A stretch of 64,000 nt of DNA, from the NCBI GenBank assembly GCA_016800925.1, contig JABCPU010000003.1, positions 372,001 through 436,000 on the forward strand. Direction: 5' to 3'. Position 1 is the stretch's first letter. The number at the start of each line of letters is the position of its first letter. The notes under the pieces are model-generated. The model did no database searches, was not told the DNA's origin, and worked only from the letters and a program-made list of their open reading frames with translations. The position numbers and the translations under genes were made by a program. Source of the stretch: Suillus spraguei. Taxonomy: Eukaryota > Basidiomycota > Agaricomycetes > Boletales > Suillaceae. Of the stretch, positions 21,182-31,977 are shown piece after piece.

Positions 21182-24100
21182 CTTGGAGAAACAAAGATTC
21201 GACGTATGTTTCTCCCAATGTATTACTAAGACTTGTACGCGCTGTAGGTGAAAGAAAAGAACTTCGTGTCCCTATCACCCTTCACTCGCATACTCGCTTA
21301 AAATCCGTCGACACCACCGCTGTCATTGATTCAGGAGTGGCAGGAACATTCATTTCCGAGGAGTTTGTGAAACTCCATCAAATCACACGATGAAAACTCA
21401 AAACACCATTTCGAGTTACTACGGCAGATGGAACTCTTATCAAAGGAGGACCAATCACACACTACTGTCTCCTAGTGGTCAAAATCGATGAATGAACCAT
21501 GTATGGAAAATTCAACATCACCAAACTAGGAAGAAGGGATCAAATCCTTCTGGGAATTCCGTGGTTACGCGCAATGAACCCAAGTATAGATTGGGCTGCT
21601 GAAACACTCATCCTTCCCCGAACAACGAAATCAGATGAAATTGAAATTGATATGGATACGGATCGAAAGAAGAATGGATTACCTCCAGCTTTTAATTGTC
21701 ATTCTAAGAAATGGCAATATTCCCGATTTCCGAGACCTCTCGTAATCCCTTCAATTTCTAAAGAACCCGAACCGGAAGTACAAACTCCGCGTACCACTGA
21801 CCCCATTCCCCGTGTACAACTGCCATGACCAGTATCACCGATTCCCCGCGCAGAAAAGCGCAAGAATGAATCTGAACCTGAGTGTCGGGTCGGACAAGAA
21901 CCTATGGAGCAATGACCAATAGAAGAGCAGAAGTATGGAAAAAGAAAAGCAGAAGAGGAGATCCCAGGACGAGATACCAATGTACCGAAATTATCCAAGT
22001 TCTATGTCCCCCCGAAAACTCTTTCAGCTTTGATTGAAGAAATCCCCGATGAAGAAGAACCCGTGCCTTCGTTGATCCCAACAGAGGATGATGACCAATT
22101 CAACGCCATGCACGATGTCTGGCACGCGCCAGAAGTGCGAGAGATCTCCTCTTATAGCTTGGAGATGGAGAATTCCTTGTGGAATATGATACCGATGGAG
22201 TCAGTATGAGGATCATCGAAGAAATATCCATGGATACACCTCTCACACAAGATGGAACTTCTCTACTCGAACAACTTCCCAATTACTCCACGATCTCCCT
22301 TCTGAAATACAGTAACAAAGCTCAAGAATTTGCCATGGATGAGAAGGAAAAGAAAAAGAAATCCTTCGAAGAATTGGTCCCGGACTATTTGCATGACTTT
22401 GCAGACATCTTTGCTAAGGACGGACTGAACAAACTACCCCCCAAACGCCCTGGTATTGATCATCGGATTGATACTAAACCCGGTTTCATCCCTCGTACGT
22501 CTAAGGTTTACCTGCTATTGGAAAAAGAACATGCTGCCGTCAAAATGTTTATCGATGAAAATGTTGTGAAAGGTTTTATCTCAGAATCGAAGTCACCCCA
22601 AGCCAGCGGTTTCTTCTTTGTGGGAAAGAAGAGTGGAGAATTGCATCCCTGTCAAGATTATCGCTACATCAATGATTGGACAGTCAAGAACGCCTATCCG
22701 CTCCCACTCCCTATCTCCCTTGTCGCATGCCTTCATAACGCACAATTCTTTATGAAAATGGATATCCGGTCCGGTTATAACAATATTCGCATCCATCCCG
22801 ATGATCGCTGGAAAGCTGCCTTTACTATGGAATTTGGTCTCTTCGAACCGAATGTCATGTTCTTTGGCCTCTGCAATTCACCGGCAACTTTCCAAGCATA
22901 CATGAATCGCACCTTCCAACAGGAAATCAACGAAGGATGGATGGTTATCTACATGGACGATATCCTGATTTTCTCTACAACAATGGCAGAACATCGTGAA
23001 CGAACCAGACAGGTTTTGATGAAGACACGAAAAGAACATCTGTTCTTAAAACCAGAGAAATGTACCTTTGATGCAGAAGAAGTGGAATACCTCGGAATGA
23101 TAATTCGCCCCGGACAAGTTGCTATGGATACCGCCAAAACCAAGGGAATCTCCGAATGGCCAGTCCCGAAATCTGTAAAAGATGTTCGGTCATTCCTCGG
23201 CTTTTGCAACTTCTACCGCATGTTCATTTCCCACTATTCTGACATCGCCCGACCTCTTATCGATTTAACAAAGAAAGATAAGGCCTTTGATTGGTCAACC
23301 GAATGCATGGATACCTTCGAAGAACTGAAACGACACTTTACATCCCAACCAATACTCCGTAACCCTGATCCTTCCCAACAATTTGCTATTGCTACCGACG
23401 CTTTGCTCGTAGCAACCGGCGGGGTTCTCTTGCAGACTGATGAAAATGGTGTTTATCACCCATGTGCATATCTCTCACAGTCTTTGAACCCCGCAGAACG
23501 CAATTACCAGATCTTTGACTGGGAACTCCTTGCCGTAATCCAGGCATTGAACGAATGGCGCCATTATCTTGAAGGAAATCCACACCCCATCCTGGTATTC
23601 ACCGACCATAAGAATCTCCTGTACTTTAGAAGTGCACAGAAGCTTACCCGTCGCCAAGCACGTTGGCAATTGATTTTGTCTATTTATGACATTGAACTGC
23701 ATCACGTTGCAGGTACTAAGTTGGCAGTACCTGATGCACTATCTCGCCGACCCGACTATGACTCCGGCAAAGATGATAACGAGGACCAGACCCTCCTCCC
23801 TGACGCTCTATTCGTTCGTCTTATTGACACCGACCTGAAGGATGTATTGTCATCCTCTGACCCCCTCGACGACCCTGTCTTTAAAACAGCATCCGACGCC
23901 CTTGACAGCGTGTGCCTTCCCCCTATGAAATCAGCACTCTCTGACTGGAAGATTGAGGAGAACATCCTCTACTTTAAGAATCGTGCCTACATTCCACTGG
24001 CGCATCGTCCCGATATCCTGAAATGGTATCATGATCATCCTACCGCGGGACATCCTGGTAGATTCAAAACCAAAGAACTCATTAAACAGGAAGTGTGGTG

Positions 24101-25273
24101 GCCCGCTATGGGCTCCTATATTTGGAAATACATTGAGGGTTGCGCCCTTTGTCAGCAAATGAAAGCTGATACGCATCCTGTTCGACCGCCGCTTGCCCCG
24201 ATACCCTCGTCTGCGACTCGCCCCTTTTCCCAGGTCTCTGTTGATCTTATCACCGACCTTCCTGTCTCTGGAGGCTTTGACAGTATCATGGTCGTGGTAG
24301 ACCATGGCCTTATGAAGGGGGTAATTATTATCCCTTGTCTGAAAACCGTCACTTCCGAAGGTGTTGCTAAACTATTTTTGAAACACGTCTACCGACGATT
24401 TGGACTCCATGACAAAATCATCTCGGATCGAGGCCCGCAATTCCTATCTCGCTTCTCTAAGGAACTTGCCCGACTTCTTGACTACGTCATCGCTCCATCT
24501 ATGGCTTATCACCCACAAACTGATAGTCAAACTGAAAGGCTGAATCAGGAACTTGAAACATACCTATGCATCTACTGCCGCAACAACCCTGAAGATTGGG
24601 TAGAACATCTACCAATCACCGAATTTGTCCACAACCATCGAAAACATGATGCAAGGAATGCATCACCCTTCTATTTGATGATGGGATATGAACCACGTGC
24701 CATCCCTCACCTTATCCCTGATTCATCTGTCCCTGCAGCAGAAGATCAAGTACAATCCCTGCAGAAAATAAGAGAAGAAGCAATCGCCTGCCATAATCTT
24801 GCAATGCAAACAATGGCCAAACGATCTCGAAGAGATAAGTACATTCCATGGAAGATCGGAGATAAGGTTTGGCTATCTGCCGCTAATCTTAGACTCAAAC
24901 TCCCATCAAGGAAACTTGCGCCAAAGCGATACAGACCTTCCCGATTATTGATGTCTTATCTCCCATCACATTCACGCTCAAACTCCCTCCGCAGTGGAAA
25001 ATCCATCCTACGTTCCACGCTTCTGTCTTGTCGTCCTATAGCGAAACAGACGTACACGGTCCGAACTTCCCCGAACCACCACCTGACATCATCGAAGAAG
25101 AAGAAGAATATGAAATAGAAGCAATTCTTTCTCACAAAGGAACCGGCACTCGCCGACGCTATCTCGTTTCTTGGAAAGGATACTCATCGGGAGATAACGA
25201 ATGGCTCCCAGAAAAGAACTTGAAGAACTCCGCTCGAATCCTGAATGCTTATAAGAAGCAACACTCCCTCTAA
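21172..25273 (+). pseudogene. Element A pol (protease, RT, RNase H, integrase, chromodomain)
   Basis: The protease shows VIDSGVAGTFISEEF (21330) and LLGIPWLRAMNP (21550). TGA codons at 21391, 21493, 21826 and 21913 and a frameshift near 22155 precede the long open part 22179-25118. That part holds RT (PLPISLVAC, KMDIRSGYNN, YMDD at about 22955), RNase H (TDALLVATGG near 23400, TDHKNLLYF), the integrase zinc finger (HHPTAGHPGRFK to CALCQQMK, 24030-24165) and DDE core (SVDLITDLP, ISDRGPQF, HPQTDSQTERLNQELE). A frameshift near 24940 separates the chromodomain (25100-25270, YLVSWKGYSSGDNEWLPEKNL). The domain order and chromodomain make it a chromovirus. RT and integrase residues are intact, but the gene as a whole is not translatable. 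Confidence 0.9.
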
Positions 25274-25431
25274 TTATCCTTCAGTCAATCAAACCGCACC
25301 AGCACTTGATCAACTAAAACCACTCTAAATGTCTTTCCCCACTGCATACATCACCCCCGTCACTGCTGCTAACAATGACTCCGACTCTGACGCTGAACAC
25401 TACGGAACCCTTGCCACCAAAATCAACAACA

Positions 25432-25908
25432 TGTCACGAATTCCAAATACAAATCATTACTCTTTCCTCAATTTCCCTAAAGCGTCTAAACCCAGCGCTA
25501 AGACAAACACAAACTCCATTGAAATCCCTATAACCGCTTCTATAACCGAACTCCCTGATGAAGACGAAGAGATCTTTTATGATGCTATCGGATAAGATAA
25601 GATAAGATAGTGTCACGTGATCTTAGAACCTTCTAGAATATGATGTCATAAACAATGTCACAATCATCACATCGTACGATTCTCATTTCTATTTTATGAT
25701 TGGCTAGTAGTTTCAAACTCAGTTTATATCTCAGTTTCAATATGTGTATATAGTTAGCTAGTTTCGCTGTAGTAGTTCTTTAGTTCAAACCTCTTGTATC
25801 TACATCTGTAGCAATCCAAGACGTCCTTGCTCCTCTCTTTCTCTGTGACAACCTTAGTTTGAGTCCTAGTCTCTGCCCTAGCGTTAATTCGTTTTGTGGG
25901 TTGTGACA
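25432..25908 (+). repeat. Element B 5' LTR
   Basis: 477 bp. Contains an open stretch that continues the frame of both A ORF3 (here) and B pol (in the 3' copy), then TATATAG at 25747-25753 and the predicted RNA start at 25782. Confidence 0.95.
25747..25792 (+). promoter_or_regulatory. Element B promoter and predicted self-primer
   Basis: TATATAG at 25747-25753 is followed about 30 bp later by AGTTCAAACCT (25782-25792), which is exactly complementary to 25911-25921. By analogy with Tf1 the RNA should begin at 25782. Confidence 0.72.
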
Positions 25909-25910
25909 TT

Positions 25911-25921
25911 AGGTTTGAACT
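25911..25921 (+). other. Element B primer-binding site, self-priming type
   Basis: AGGTTTGAACT, two bases after the 5' LTR. Fully complementary to the predicted first 11 nt of the element RNA; the match stops there on both sides. Confidence 0.75.
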
Positions 25922-26682
25922 TTAGGGGACTCCGACTCGCATACCGCTGCATACTTTTCTTTTGGATTCCTCTTCAACGATAGTACCGTTGTAGACGACT
26001 CTCAAAAGTCTCTTATCATCTTCTGTACGCGTCTGTAAAGGCACTCGCACTTGCAGGCTAGTACAAAAACGTTTTGTCTTGCCCGACCCTAAAAAGTCGC
26101 GATCTTTCCTCTCCCCTTTGCTCATTTGAGCACATTTCTACCAATAGTCTTTTGTAGTTAGTAGACCTCTACCAGGCCCAGCTTTACATTGCTGCTGCTA
26201 GTAGACGGTGGACGAGCAACATTAGGTGTTCGATCCGTGACCTCAGTGCTGGCCCAAGACCCTGCCTGCTGAGCTCTACAATAGTTTCCTTTTACGATAG
26301 TTTTCTCTTCATACGATAGAAGGTCTAGTCTTCTTCGAAGTATTTAGTGGAATTGCCTCGTTGTTCAAGATAGACTGGTCGCTTGTAAGCTTCGGCTGGA
26401 AGAGCACCGTGTCCCTCGAGTTTTTCCCACTTTGAAGATTACAAAAACCTTTACTATAGTTTTCTTAGTTAGTAAATAGGGAAGCGCCTAGTTGGGTTGA
26501 TTAAAGAACCCTTTAGGACCTGAGTACGTGGTAGATCCGATCAGATATCGGGGACCGCTCAGTTTTCCATTTACATACTTCTTTTCCCATCTCCTCTTCA
26601 CCATTTTTCCTTTTCGGGTTGACCGTTACGACTAGTCAACCACAGACATCAGTAAATCGGGTTCCAGAAAACAACTGGTACT
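25922..26682. other. Element B 5' untranslated leader
   Basis: About 760 bp between primer site and gag start with no coding signal recognised. It probably carries packaging or translation elements, which cannot be told from sequence alone. Confidence 0.5.
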
Positions 26683-27720
26683 ATGTCTGCTCCCACCACT
26701 ACCATTCACAACGAACAAGCTTTGGCTGAGTACATCGCAAATGCTATCAATGTTGCGATTGCTCCAGTCCAAGAGCAAGTTCAAAGGCTCAGGAATATGA
26801 ACGATGTCTTACAAGACCAGAACGAAAAACTCCATGAAGAACTTCGTCAATATAGGGAAAGAATTGATGAACTGGAAGCAAAACCAACATCAACAGGAGG
26901 AACTCCCAAAATTGCGAAGCCAACAGAGTTCACTGGAGGAAAAGACTCCATCGACGTCGAAACATTCCTGGCACAAGTATCCCTTTACCTCACACAATAT
27001 CCCAATGCAACGCAACAACAACATCTCAGCTTAATGTTGTCTTATCTTAAGGGAAATGCCGGAAAATGGGCAGAACCTTACGTTAAGAAACAAGCTGCAG
27101 GAAAATTGGACTTCAATGAATTCTTAGAGGAGTTCTCACGCATGTTTAAAGATGAGAACAAAGAAGCGAAGGCCATCAGAGAATTAGAAACCCTTAGGCA
27201 AGGATCTAGTTCTGTTCCAGAATACGTTGCATCTTTCAAACAAAAGTCGGTATTCACAAACTTCTCCGACTACGACCTCCGCCTCAAACTCCGATCTGGT
27301 CTACAAACCCGGATCAAAGAACAACTCGCTCATGTTGCGCTCAAAGACAAGAATACTCTCAACAAACTGATTGAAAGAGCAGTAGAAATTGGGCAAAACT
27401 TTGAAGAGTTGGACGCAGAGAAGAAGCGAAACACCTGGTGGACTCCCAAGTCTAACAGTGGAGTTCCTTCTTCATCAAGGGCTGGACCCAGTAACAGTGA
27501 CGCTATGGATGTCGACTCCGGAAGGCAAAAGACTGCCCCCAAACCGCAAGGAAAGCCTGGTGCTTTCAAATGTTACAGATGCGGTGGAGAAGGCCACATG
27601 GCTAGGAACTGTAAAGAAGCGCCAAAACCAGCGCAAGTGAAGGCATCGTCTGCTGAAGAAGAAACCGCGCCTAAATGGTTCAAGGACTGGTTATCCTCCA
27701 AAGAAGGCAAGGGTTTTTAG
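26683..27720 (+). CDS. Element B Gag
   Basis: 345 residues from MSAPTTTIHNEQ. A coiled-coil-like N-terminus (about residues 25-70, VQEQVQRLRNMNDVLQDQ), the retrotransposon gag domain (about 78-245, FTGGKDSIDVETFLAQV to LRQGSSSVPEYVASFK), a basic linker, and one zinc knuckle CYRCGGEGHMARNC (about 297-310). It forms the particle and packages the element RNA in the cytoplasm. The stop TAG at 27718-27720 follows the slippery site directly, and the pol frame already overlaps from 27675. The frame is fully open. Confidence 0.93.
   Translation: MSAPTTTIHNEQALAEYIANAINVAIAPVQEQVQRLRNMNDVLQDQNEKLHEELRQYRERIDELEAKPTSTGGTPKIAKPTEFTGGKDSIDVETFLAQVSLYLTQYPNATQQQHLSLMLSYLKGNAGKWAEPYVKKQAAGKLDFNEFLEEFSRMFKDENKEAKAIRELETLRQGSSSVPEYVASFKQKSVFTNFSDYDLRLKLRSGLQTRIKEQLAHVALKDKNTLNKLIERAVEIGQNFEELDAEKKRNTWWTPKSNSGVPSSSRAGPSNSDAMDVDSGRQKTAPKPQGKPGAFKCYRCGGEGHMARNCKEAPKPAQVKASSAEEETAPKWFKDWLSSKEGKGF
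27711..27717 (+). other. Element B -1 frameshift heptamer GGGTTTT
   Basis: Reads G GGT TTT in the gag frame, which fits X XXY YYZ, immediately before TAG. A -1 slip gives GGG TTT TTA GAA and enters pol. GGGT at 27723-27726 could pair with ACCC near 27752-27755 as part of a downstream stem, but no structure was computed. Confidence 0.72.
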
Positions 27721-30700
27721 AAGGGTTGAAGTCAGAGTCTGCAGACCTAGACCCGAACAATCGATTCTCTATTCTTTCTAGTTTTTCAGATGTAACGGAA
27801 GTGTATATACGATCCAAATCAGAACATTTTTATATTCCGATTACACTGAAAGGAAAGAACAGACAAGCAGACGTAAAAGCACTTGTGGACTGTGGTGCAT
27901 CAACATTATTTATAAGTGAAAGATTTGTGAAGAACAATGATGTCCGGTGTCGTAAATTATTGCGTCCCATACCAGTCAAAAACATTGATGGTTCCTTAAA
28001 TGCCGCCGGAGCTATGACAAGATTCGCTGAAATAGGATTAAAGATTGGAGATCATGAAGAAGACAAAGCAGCCTTCATGGTTACAGATCTAGGAAGCGAT
28101 GATGTTATTATCGGTATAGATTGGCTAAGGTATCATAATCCGGAGATTGATTGGAACGCAGGACGATTTGCTCTTACACGATGCCCAATCAAATGTGAGA
28201 CTAAAAAAGAAAAAAGACAAAAAAATAGAGAAAAACAAAAAACCCAAAAACAGGGTGACTTGCCAGATCTGATTCCCACGGAAGAGGAAGATGATGACGA
28301 AGGCATGGCGAAGAAGAGGGCGATGGTTGAGGAAATAGAAGATGAAGATAGTCCAAGGAATGAATGGATTAGATATAAAGCTTCTATCGCCACAGAACAA
28401 AAGGTAGCAGAGGAAGCTACTAAGAAGAAAAAGTCTGTAGAAGAAATGGTTCCAGACTGGCTTCATGATTACCTGGGTGTATTCTCAGAAGAGGAATCAA
28501 AGAGATTTCCTGAAAGAAAGAAATGGGATCATGCGATAGATCTTAAAGATGAGAATGATCTTCCACCGAATGCAAAACCGTATCCTTTATCACCCAAAGA
28601 AATGGACACACTGAAAGATTGGTTAAAAGCCGAAACTGCATTAGGACGTATTAGAGATTCACAATCTCCTGTTGCAGCACCTTTCTTCTTTGTGGCCAAA
28701 AAAGATGGCAAATTACGACCAGTAATGGACTATAGAAAGCTCAATGAGAAAACGGTTAAAAACGCGTACCCTTTACCGAGATCTCAAGATCTAATTGATG
28801 CTTTAACTGGTGCCACAATGTACTCCAAAATGGACGTACGATGGGGATACAATAATATTCGGATGAAAGAAGGAGACGAGTGGAAGGCAGCCTTCAAAAC
28901 GCCTTTTGGTCACCATGAACCAACCGTAATGTATTTCGGGTTGACAAATTCTCCAGCAACTTTCCAGACCATGATGAATGAAATATTTAGAGATCTTATT
29001 GATGGAAAGATGGTCGTTGTCTACATCGATGACATCTTGGTCTTTACAAATGGAAATAAGGAGCAACACCGAAAAGTCGTGCGAGAAGTACTCAAACGAT
29101 TGAAAGATAATGACCTGTTCTTGAAACCAGAAAAATGTAGTTTCGAACAGTCTAAAGTCGAATTCTTAGGGTTGATCGTGGAAAAAGGCAATGTATCTAT
29201 GGACCCTGTGAAAGTAGAAGGAGTATTAAAATGGCCTGTTCCCAAATGCGTAAAAGACATACAAGCATTCATGGGTTTTGCCAACTTCTATCGAAGATTC
29301 ATATTGGGGTTCTCAGATATAGCCAGACCAATGAATGATTTGCTAAGAAAAGATGTTCCATGGAATTGGACGGAGAAACAACAAAATGCATTTGATGAAT
29401 TAAAGAAACGATTCACAGAAGCTCCGCTCCTAGTAATGCCAGATGTTGAGAAAAAGAAAAGAATAGAGACCGATGCTTCTGATTATGCATCTGGTGCAGT
29501 ACTTTCTCAACAAATGGAAGATGGACTATGGCATCCTATCGCTTATTATTCAAAGTCAATGAATGATGCAGAACGAAATTACGACATTCATGACAAAGAA
29601 TTATTAGCAATCATTCGAGCGTTAGAAGAGTGGAGGCACTATGTGCAGGGAGCACCTTATCCTGTGGAAATCTGGACCGATCATAAAAATCTCGAGTATT
29701 TCATGACGAGTCAAAAATTGACACGAAGGCAAGCCAGATGGAGTCTGTTCCTGGCTGAGTACGAATTTACACTCCAACATAAGCCTGGTGTAGTCAATGA
29801 TAAGGCCGATCGTCTGTCTCGGAGATCAGACCACAGAGGGGGGGTAGAAAACGACAATTCTGATCGCATTTTGCTTAAACCGGAATTTTTCAAAATCAAT
29901 GCTGCTAAAAGAGGCCAAGTTCTTATAGAAGGAGAAAAATCTCTTCTTAAAAAGATCAGACAAAGTACAGAACGAGAGCCTGAAGTGATGAAAGCGCTAG
30001 AAACGTTAAAAGCAGCACCGGTGCAATTGCGTAGAGGAGTCGAAGAATGGAATGTTGAAGATGGATTGGTGTTATTTCGAGGATTGGTCTATGTTCCAAA
30101 TGATAAAGAAATCCGCCGAGAGATTCTAGAGTTATTCCATGACTCACCACCGGCTGGACATCCTGGACGTGCCAAAACCTTAGAATTGATTTCCAGAAAC
30201 TATTGGTGGCCAATGATGACAAAAAGTGTTCACGACTATGTAGATGGTTGCGATCGTTGCAGACAAACAAAGGTCTATCCTAGTAAACCGACAGGACCTT
30301 TACAGCCAAATGAAGTTCCAGAAGGACCTTGGCAAACGATTACATGTGACCTGATTGTGGACCTACCAAAGAGTGAAGGGTGTGATAGCATTTTTGTTGT
30401 CGTTGATCGATTTACGAAACAAGCACACTTCATTCCCACCAATAAAGAAGTAGACTCGAAGGAAATTGCCGAGCTATTTTTGAAAAATGTATGGAAACAT
30501 CATGGAACACCAAAGAAAGTGATTTCAGATAGAGGAACACAGTTCGTATCGAAATTTATGGGACAAATGTCAAAAAGGTTAGGCACAAAATGGTCTGCTT
30601 CGACCGCCTATCATCCCCATACAGACGGACAAACAGAACGCGTAAATCAAGAAGTTGAACAATATTTACGCCTGTTTACCTCTTATAGACAAAATGATTG

Positions 30701-31664
30701 GGTATCTTGGTTGCCGATTGCAGAATTCTCGCATAATAACGCAGTCACAGTCACCGGTCATAGCCCTTTCAAAGTTCTATATGGATACAATCCAGAATTC
30801 ACGATATCTCCTAATTCCAACTCCCGTATTCCTGTTGCCGATGAAAGAGTGGATCAAATGAAAGAAGCAAGAGATGATGCGGAAAATACCTTGAAACTAG
30901 TCAATGAACGAATGAAACGGTTCTATGACAAAGGAGTAAAAGACGCACCACAGTATAAAAAGGGAGACAAAGTCTGGCTAGACGCGAAAAACATTAAACA
31001 ACGTCGTCCAAGTCAAAAATTGTCAGATCGTCGTCTTGGGCCCTTTGAAATACTAGAGAAGATTGGCGAGGTGAACTATAAATTGAAATTACCGGCAAAT
31101 TATCAGATCCATCCGGTTTTTCACGTTCAATTACTCACCCCATACTATGCATCTCAAATGATCCCTCATTCTCAACCCACCCGACCACCTCCTGACATAG
31201 TTGACGATCAGGAAGAATTTGTTGTAGAAGAAGTATTAGATAGCCGACTATTCCGAGGAAAGCTGCAATACCGAGTAAAATGGGAAGGATATCCGATAGA
31301 AGAATCGACATGGGAACCAGAAGAAAACGTAAAGAATTCCCCGATTCTTATAGCAGAATTTCATAAAAAGAATCCCACGGCGGCTAAAACCAAAAGAATT
31401 CAAGGTTCTATACTTAATTCGGAAGATTTCAAGAAATGGAGAACACGTAACATCAGACCTTCATACATTCGCGATGACGCTCATCCTAGAGAGGGGGTAA
31501 TGTCACGAATTCCAAATACAAATCATTACTCTTTCCTCAATTTCCCTAAAGCGTCTAAACCCAGCGCTAAGACAAACACAAACTCCATTGAAATCCCTAT
31601 AACCGCTTCTATAACCGAACTCCCTGATGAAGACGAAGAGATCTTTTATGATGCTATCGGATAA
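27711..31664 (+). CDS. Element B Pol polyprotein (PR-RT-RH-IN-chromodomain)
   Basis: About 1318 residues after the frameshift. Protease ALVDCGASTLFISERF (Cys in place of the usual Ser or Thr after Asp) and GIDWLRYHNP. RT with SKMDVRWGYNNIR and the catalytic VVYIDDILVF (29020). RNase H with ETDASDYASGAVL and TDHKNLEYF. Integrase zinc finger HDSPPAGHPGRAK to CDRCRQTK, core with CDLIVDLP, ISDRGTQF and TDGQTERVNQEVE, then a GPF motif (RRLGPFEIL). Chromodomain EEVLDSRLFRGKLQYRVKWE at 31220-31280, probably steering integration to heterochromatin. The last 55 codons lie inside the 3' LTR, so the stop at 31662-31664 is supplied by the LTR. No nonsense codon or frameshift is seen. Confidence 0.94.
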   Translation, partial: GFLEGLKSESADLDPNNRFSILSSFSDVTEVYIRSKSEHFYIPITLKGKNRQADVKALVDCGASTLFISERFVKNNDVRCRKLLRPIPVKNIDGSLNAAGAMTRFAEIGLKIGDHEEDKAAFMVTDLGSDDVIIGIDWLRYHNPEIDWNAGRFALTRCPIKCETKKEKRQKNREKQKTQKQGDLPDLIPTEEEDDDEGMAKKRAMVEEIEDEDSPRNEWIRYKASIATEQKVAEEATKKKKSVEEMVPDWLHDYLGVFSEEESKRFPERKKWDHAIDLKDENDLPPNAKPYPLSPKEMDTLKDWLKAETALGRIRDSQSPVAAPFFFVAKKDGKLRPVMDYRKLNEKTVKNAYPLPRSQDLIDALTGATMYSKMDVRWGYNNIRMKEGDEWKAAFKTPFGHHEPTVMYFGLTNSPATFQTMMNEIFRDLIDGKMVVVYIDDILVFTNGNKEQHRKVVREVLKRLKDNDLFLKPEKCSFEQSKVEFLGLIVEKGNVSMDPVKVEGVLKWPVPKCVKDIQAFMGFANFYRRFILGFSDIARPMNDLLRKDVPWNWTEKQQNAFDELKKRFTEAPLLVMPDVEKKKRIETDASDYASGAVLSQQMEDGLWHPIAYYSKSMNDAERNYDIHDKELLAIIRALEEWRHYVQGAPYPVEIWTDHKNLEYFMTSQKLTRRQARWSLFLAEYEFTLQHKPGVVNDKADRLSRRSDHRGGVENDNSDRILLKPEFFKINAAKRGQVLIEGEKSLLKKIRQSTEREPEVMKALETLKAAPVQLRRGVEEWNVEDGLVLFRGLVYVPNDKEIRREILELFHDSPPAGHPGRAKTLELISRNYWWPMMTKSVHDYVDGCDRCRQTKVYPSKPTGPLQPNEVPEGPWQTITCDLIVDLPKSEGCDSIFVVVDRFTKQAHFIPTNKEVDSKEIAELFLKNVWKHHGTPKKVISDRGTQFVSKFMGQMSKRLGTKWSASTAYHPHTDGQTERVNQEVEQYLRLFTSYRQNDWVSWLPIAEFSHNNAVTVTGHSPFKVLYGYNPEFTISPNSNSRIPVADERVDQMKEARDDAENTLKLVNERMKRFYDKGVKDAPQYKKGDKVWLDAKNIKQRRPSQKLSDRRLGPFEILEKIGEVNYKLKLPANYQIHPVFHVQLLTPYYASQMIPHSQPTRPPPDIVDDQEEFVVEEVLDSRLFRGKLQYRVKWEGYPIEESTWEPEENVKNSPILIAEFHKKNPTAAKTKRIQGSILNSEDFKKWRTRNIRPSYIRDDAHPREGVMSRIPNTNHYSFLNFPKASKPSAKTNTNSIEIPITASITELPDEDEEIFYDAIG
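31488..31500 (+). other. Element B polypurine tract
   Basis: AGAGAGGGGG then TAA, directly before the 3' LTR. It primes plus-strand DNA and lies within the pol reading frame. Confidence 0.8.
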
Positions 31665-31977
31665 GATAAGATAAGATAGTGTCACGTGATCTTAGAACCT
31701 TCTAGAATATGATGTCATAAACAATGTCACAATCATCACATCGTACGATTCTCATTTCTATTTTATGATTGGCTAGTAGTTTCAAACTCAGTTTATATCT
31801 CAGTTTCAATATGTGTATATAGTTAGCTAGTTTCGCTGTAGTAGTTCTTTAGTTCAAACCTCTTGTATCTACATCTGTAGCAATCCAAGACGTCCTTGCT
31901 CCTCTCTTTCTCTGTGACAACCTTAGTTTGAGTCCTAGTCTCTGCCCTAGCGTTAATTCGTTTTGTGGGTTGTGACA
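31501..31977 (+). repeat. Element B 3' LTR
   Basis: Same length as the 5' copy with no difference found by eye; followed by the TSD CAACA (31978-31982). Confidence 0.95.

Larger units (their letters stand above)
25432..31977 (+). mobile_element. Element B: apparently intact Ty3/gypsy chromovirus
   Basis: 6546 bp. LTRs 25432-25908 and 31501-31977 (477 bp each, TGTCAC...GTGACA); I see no difference between them. TSD CAACA at 25427-25431 and 31978-31982. Gag and Pol are open without nonsense codons, with a frameshift signal between them, a self-priming site after the 5' LTR and a polypurine tract before the 3' LTR. It is the youngest large layer and possibly able to move. Confidence 0.96.
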
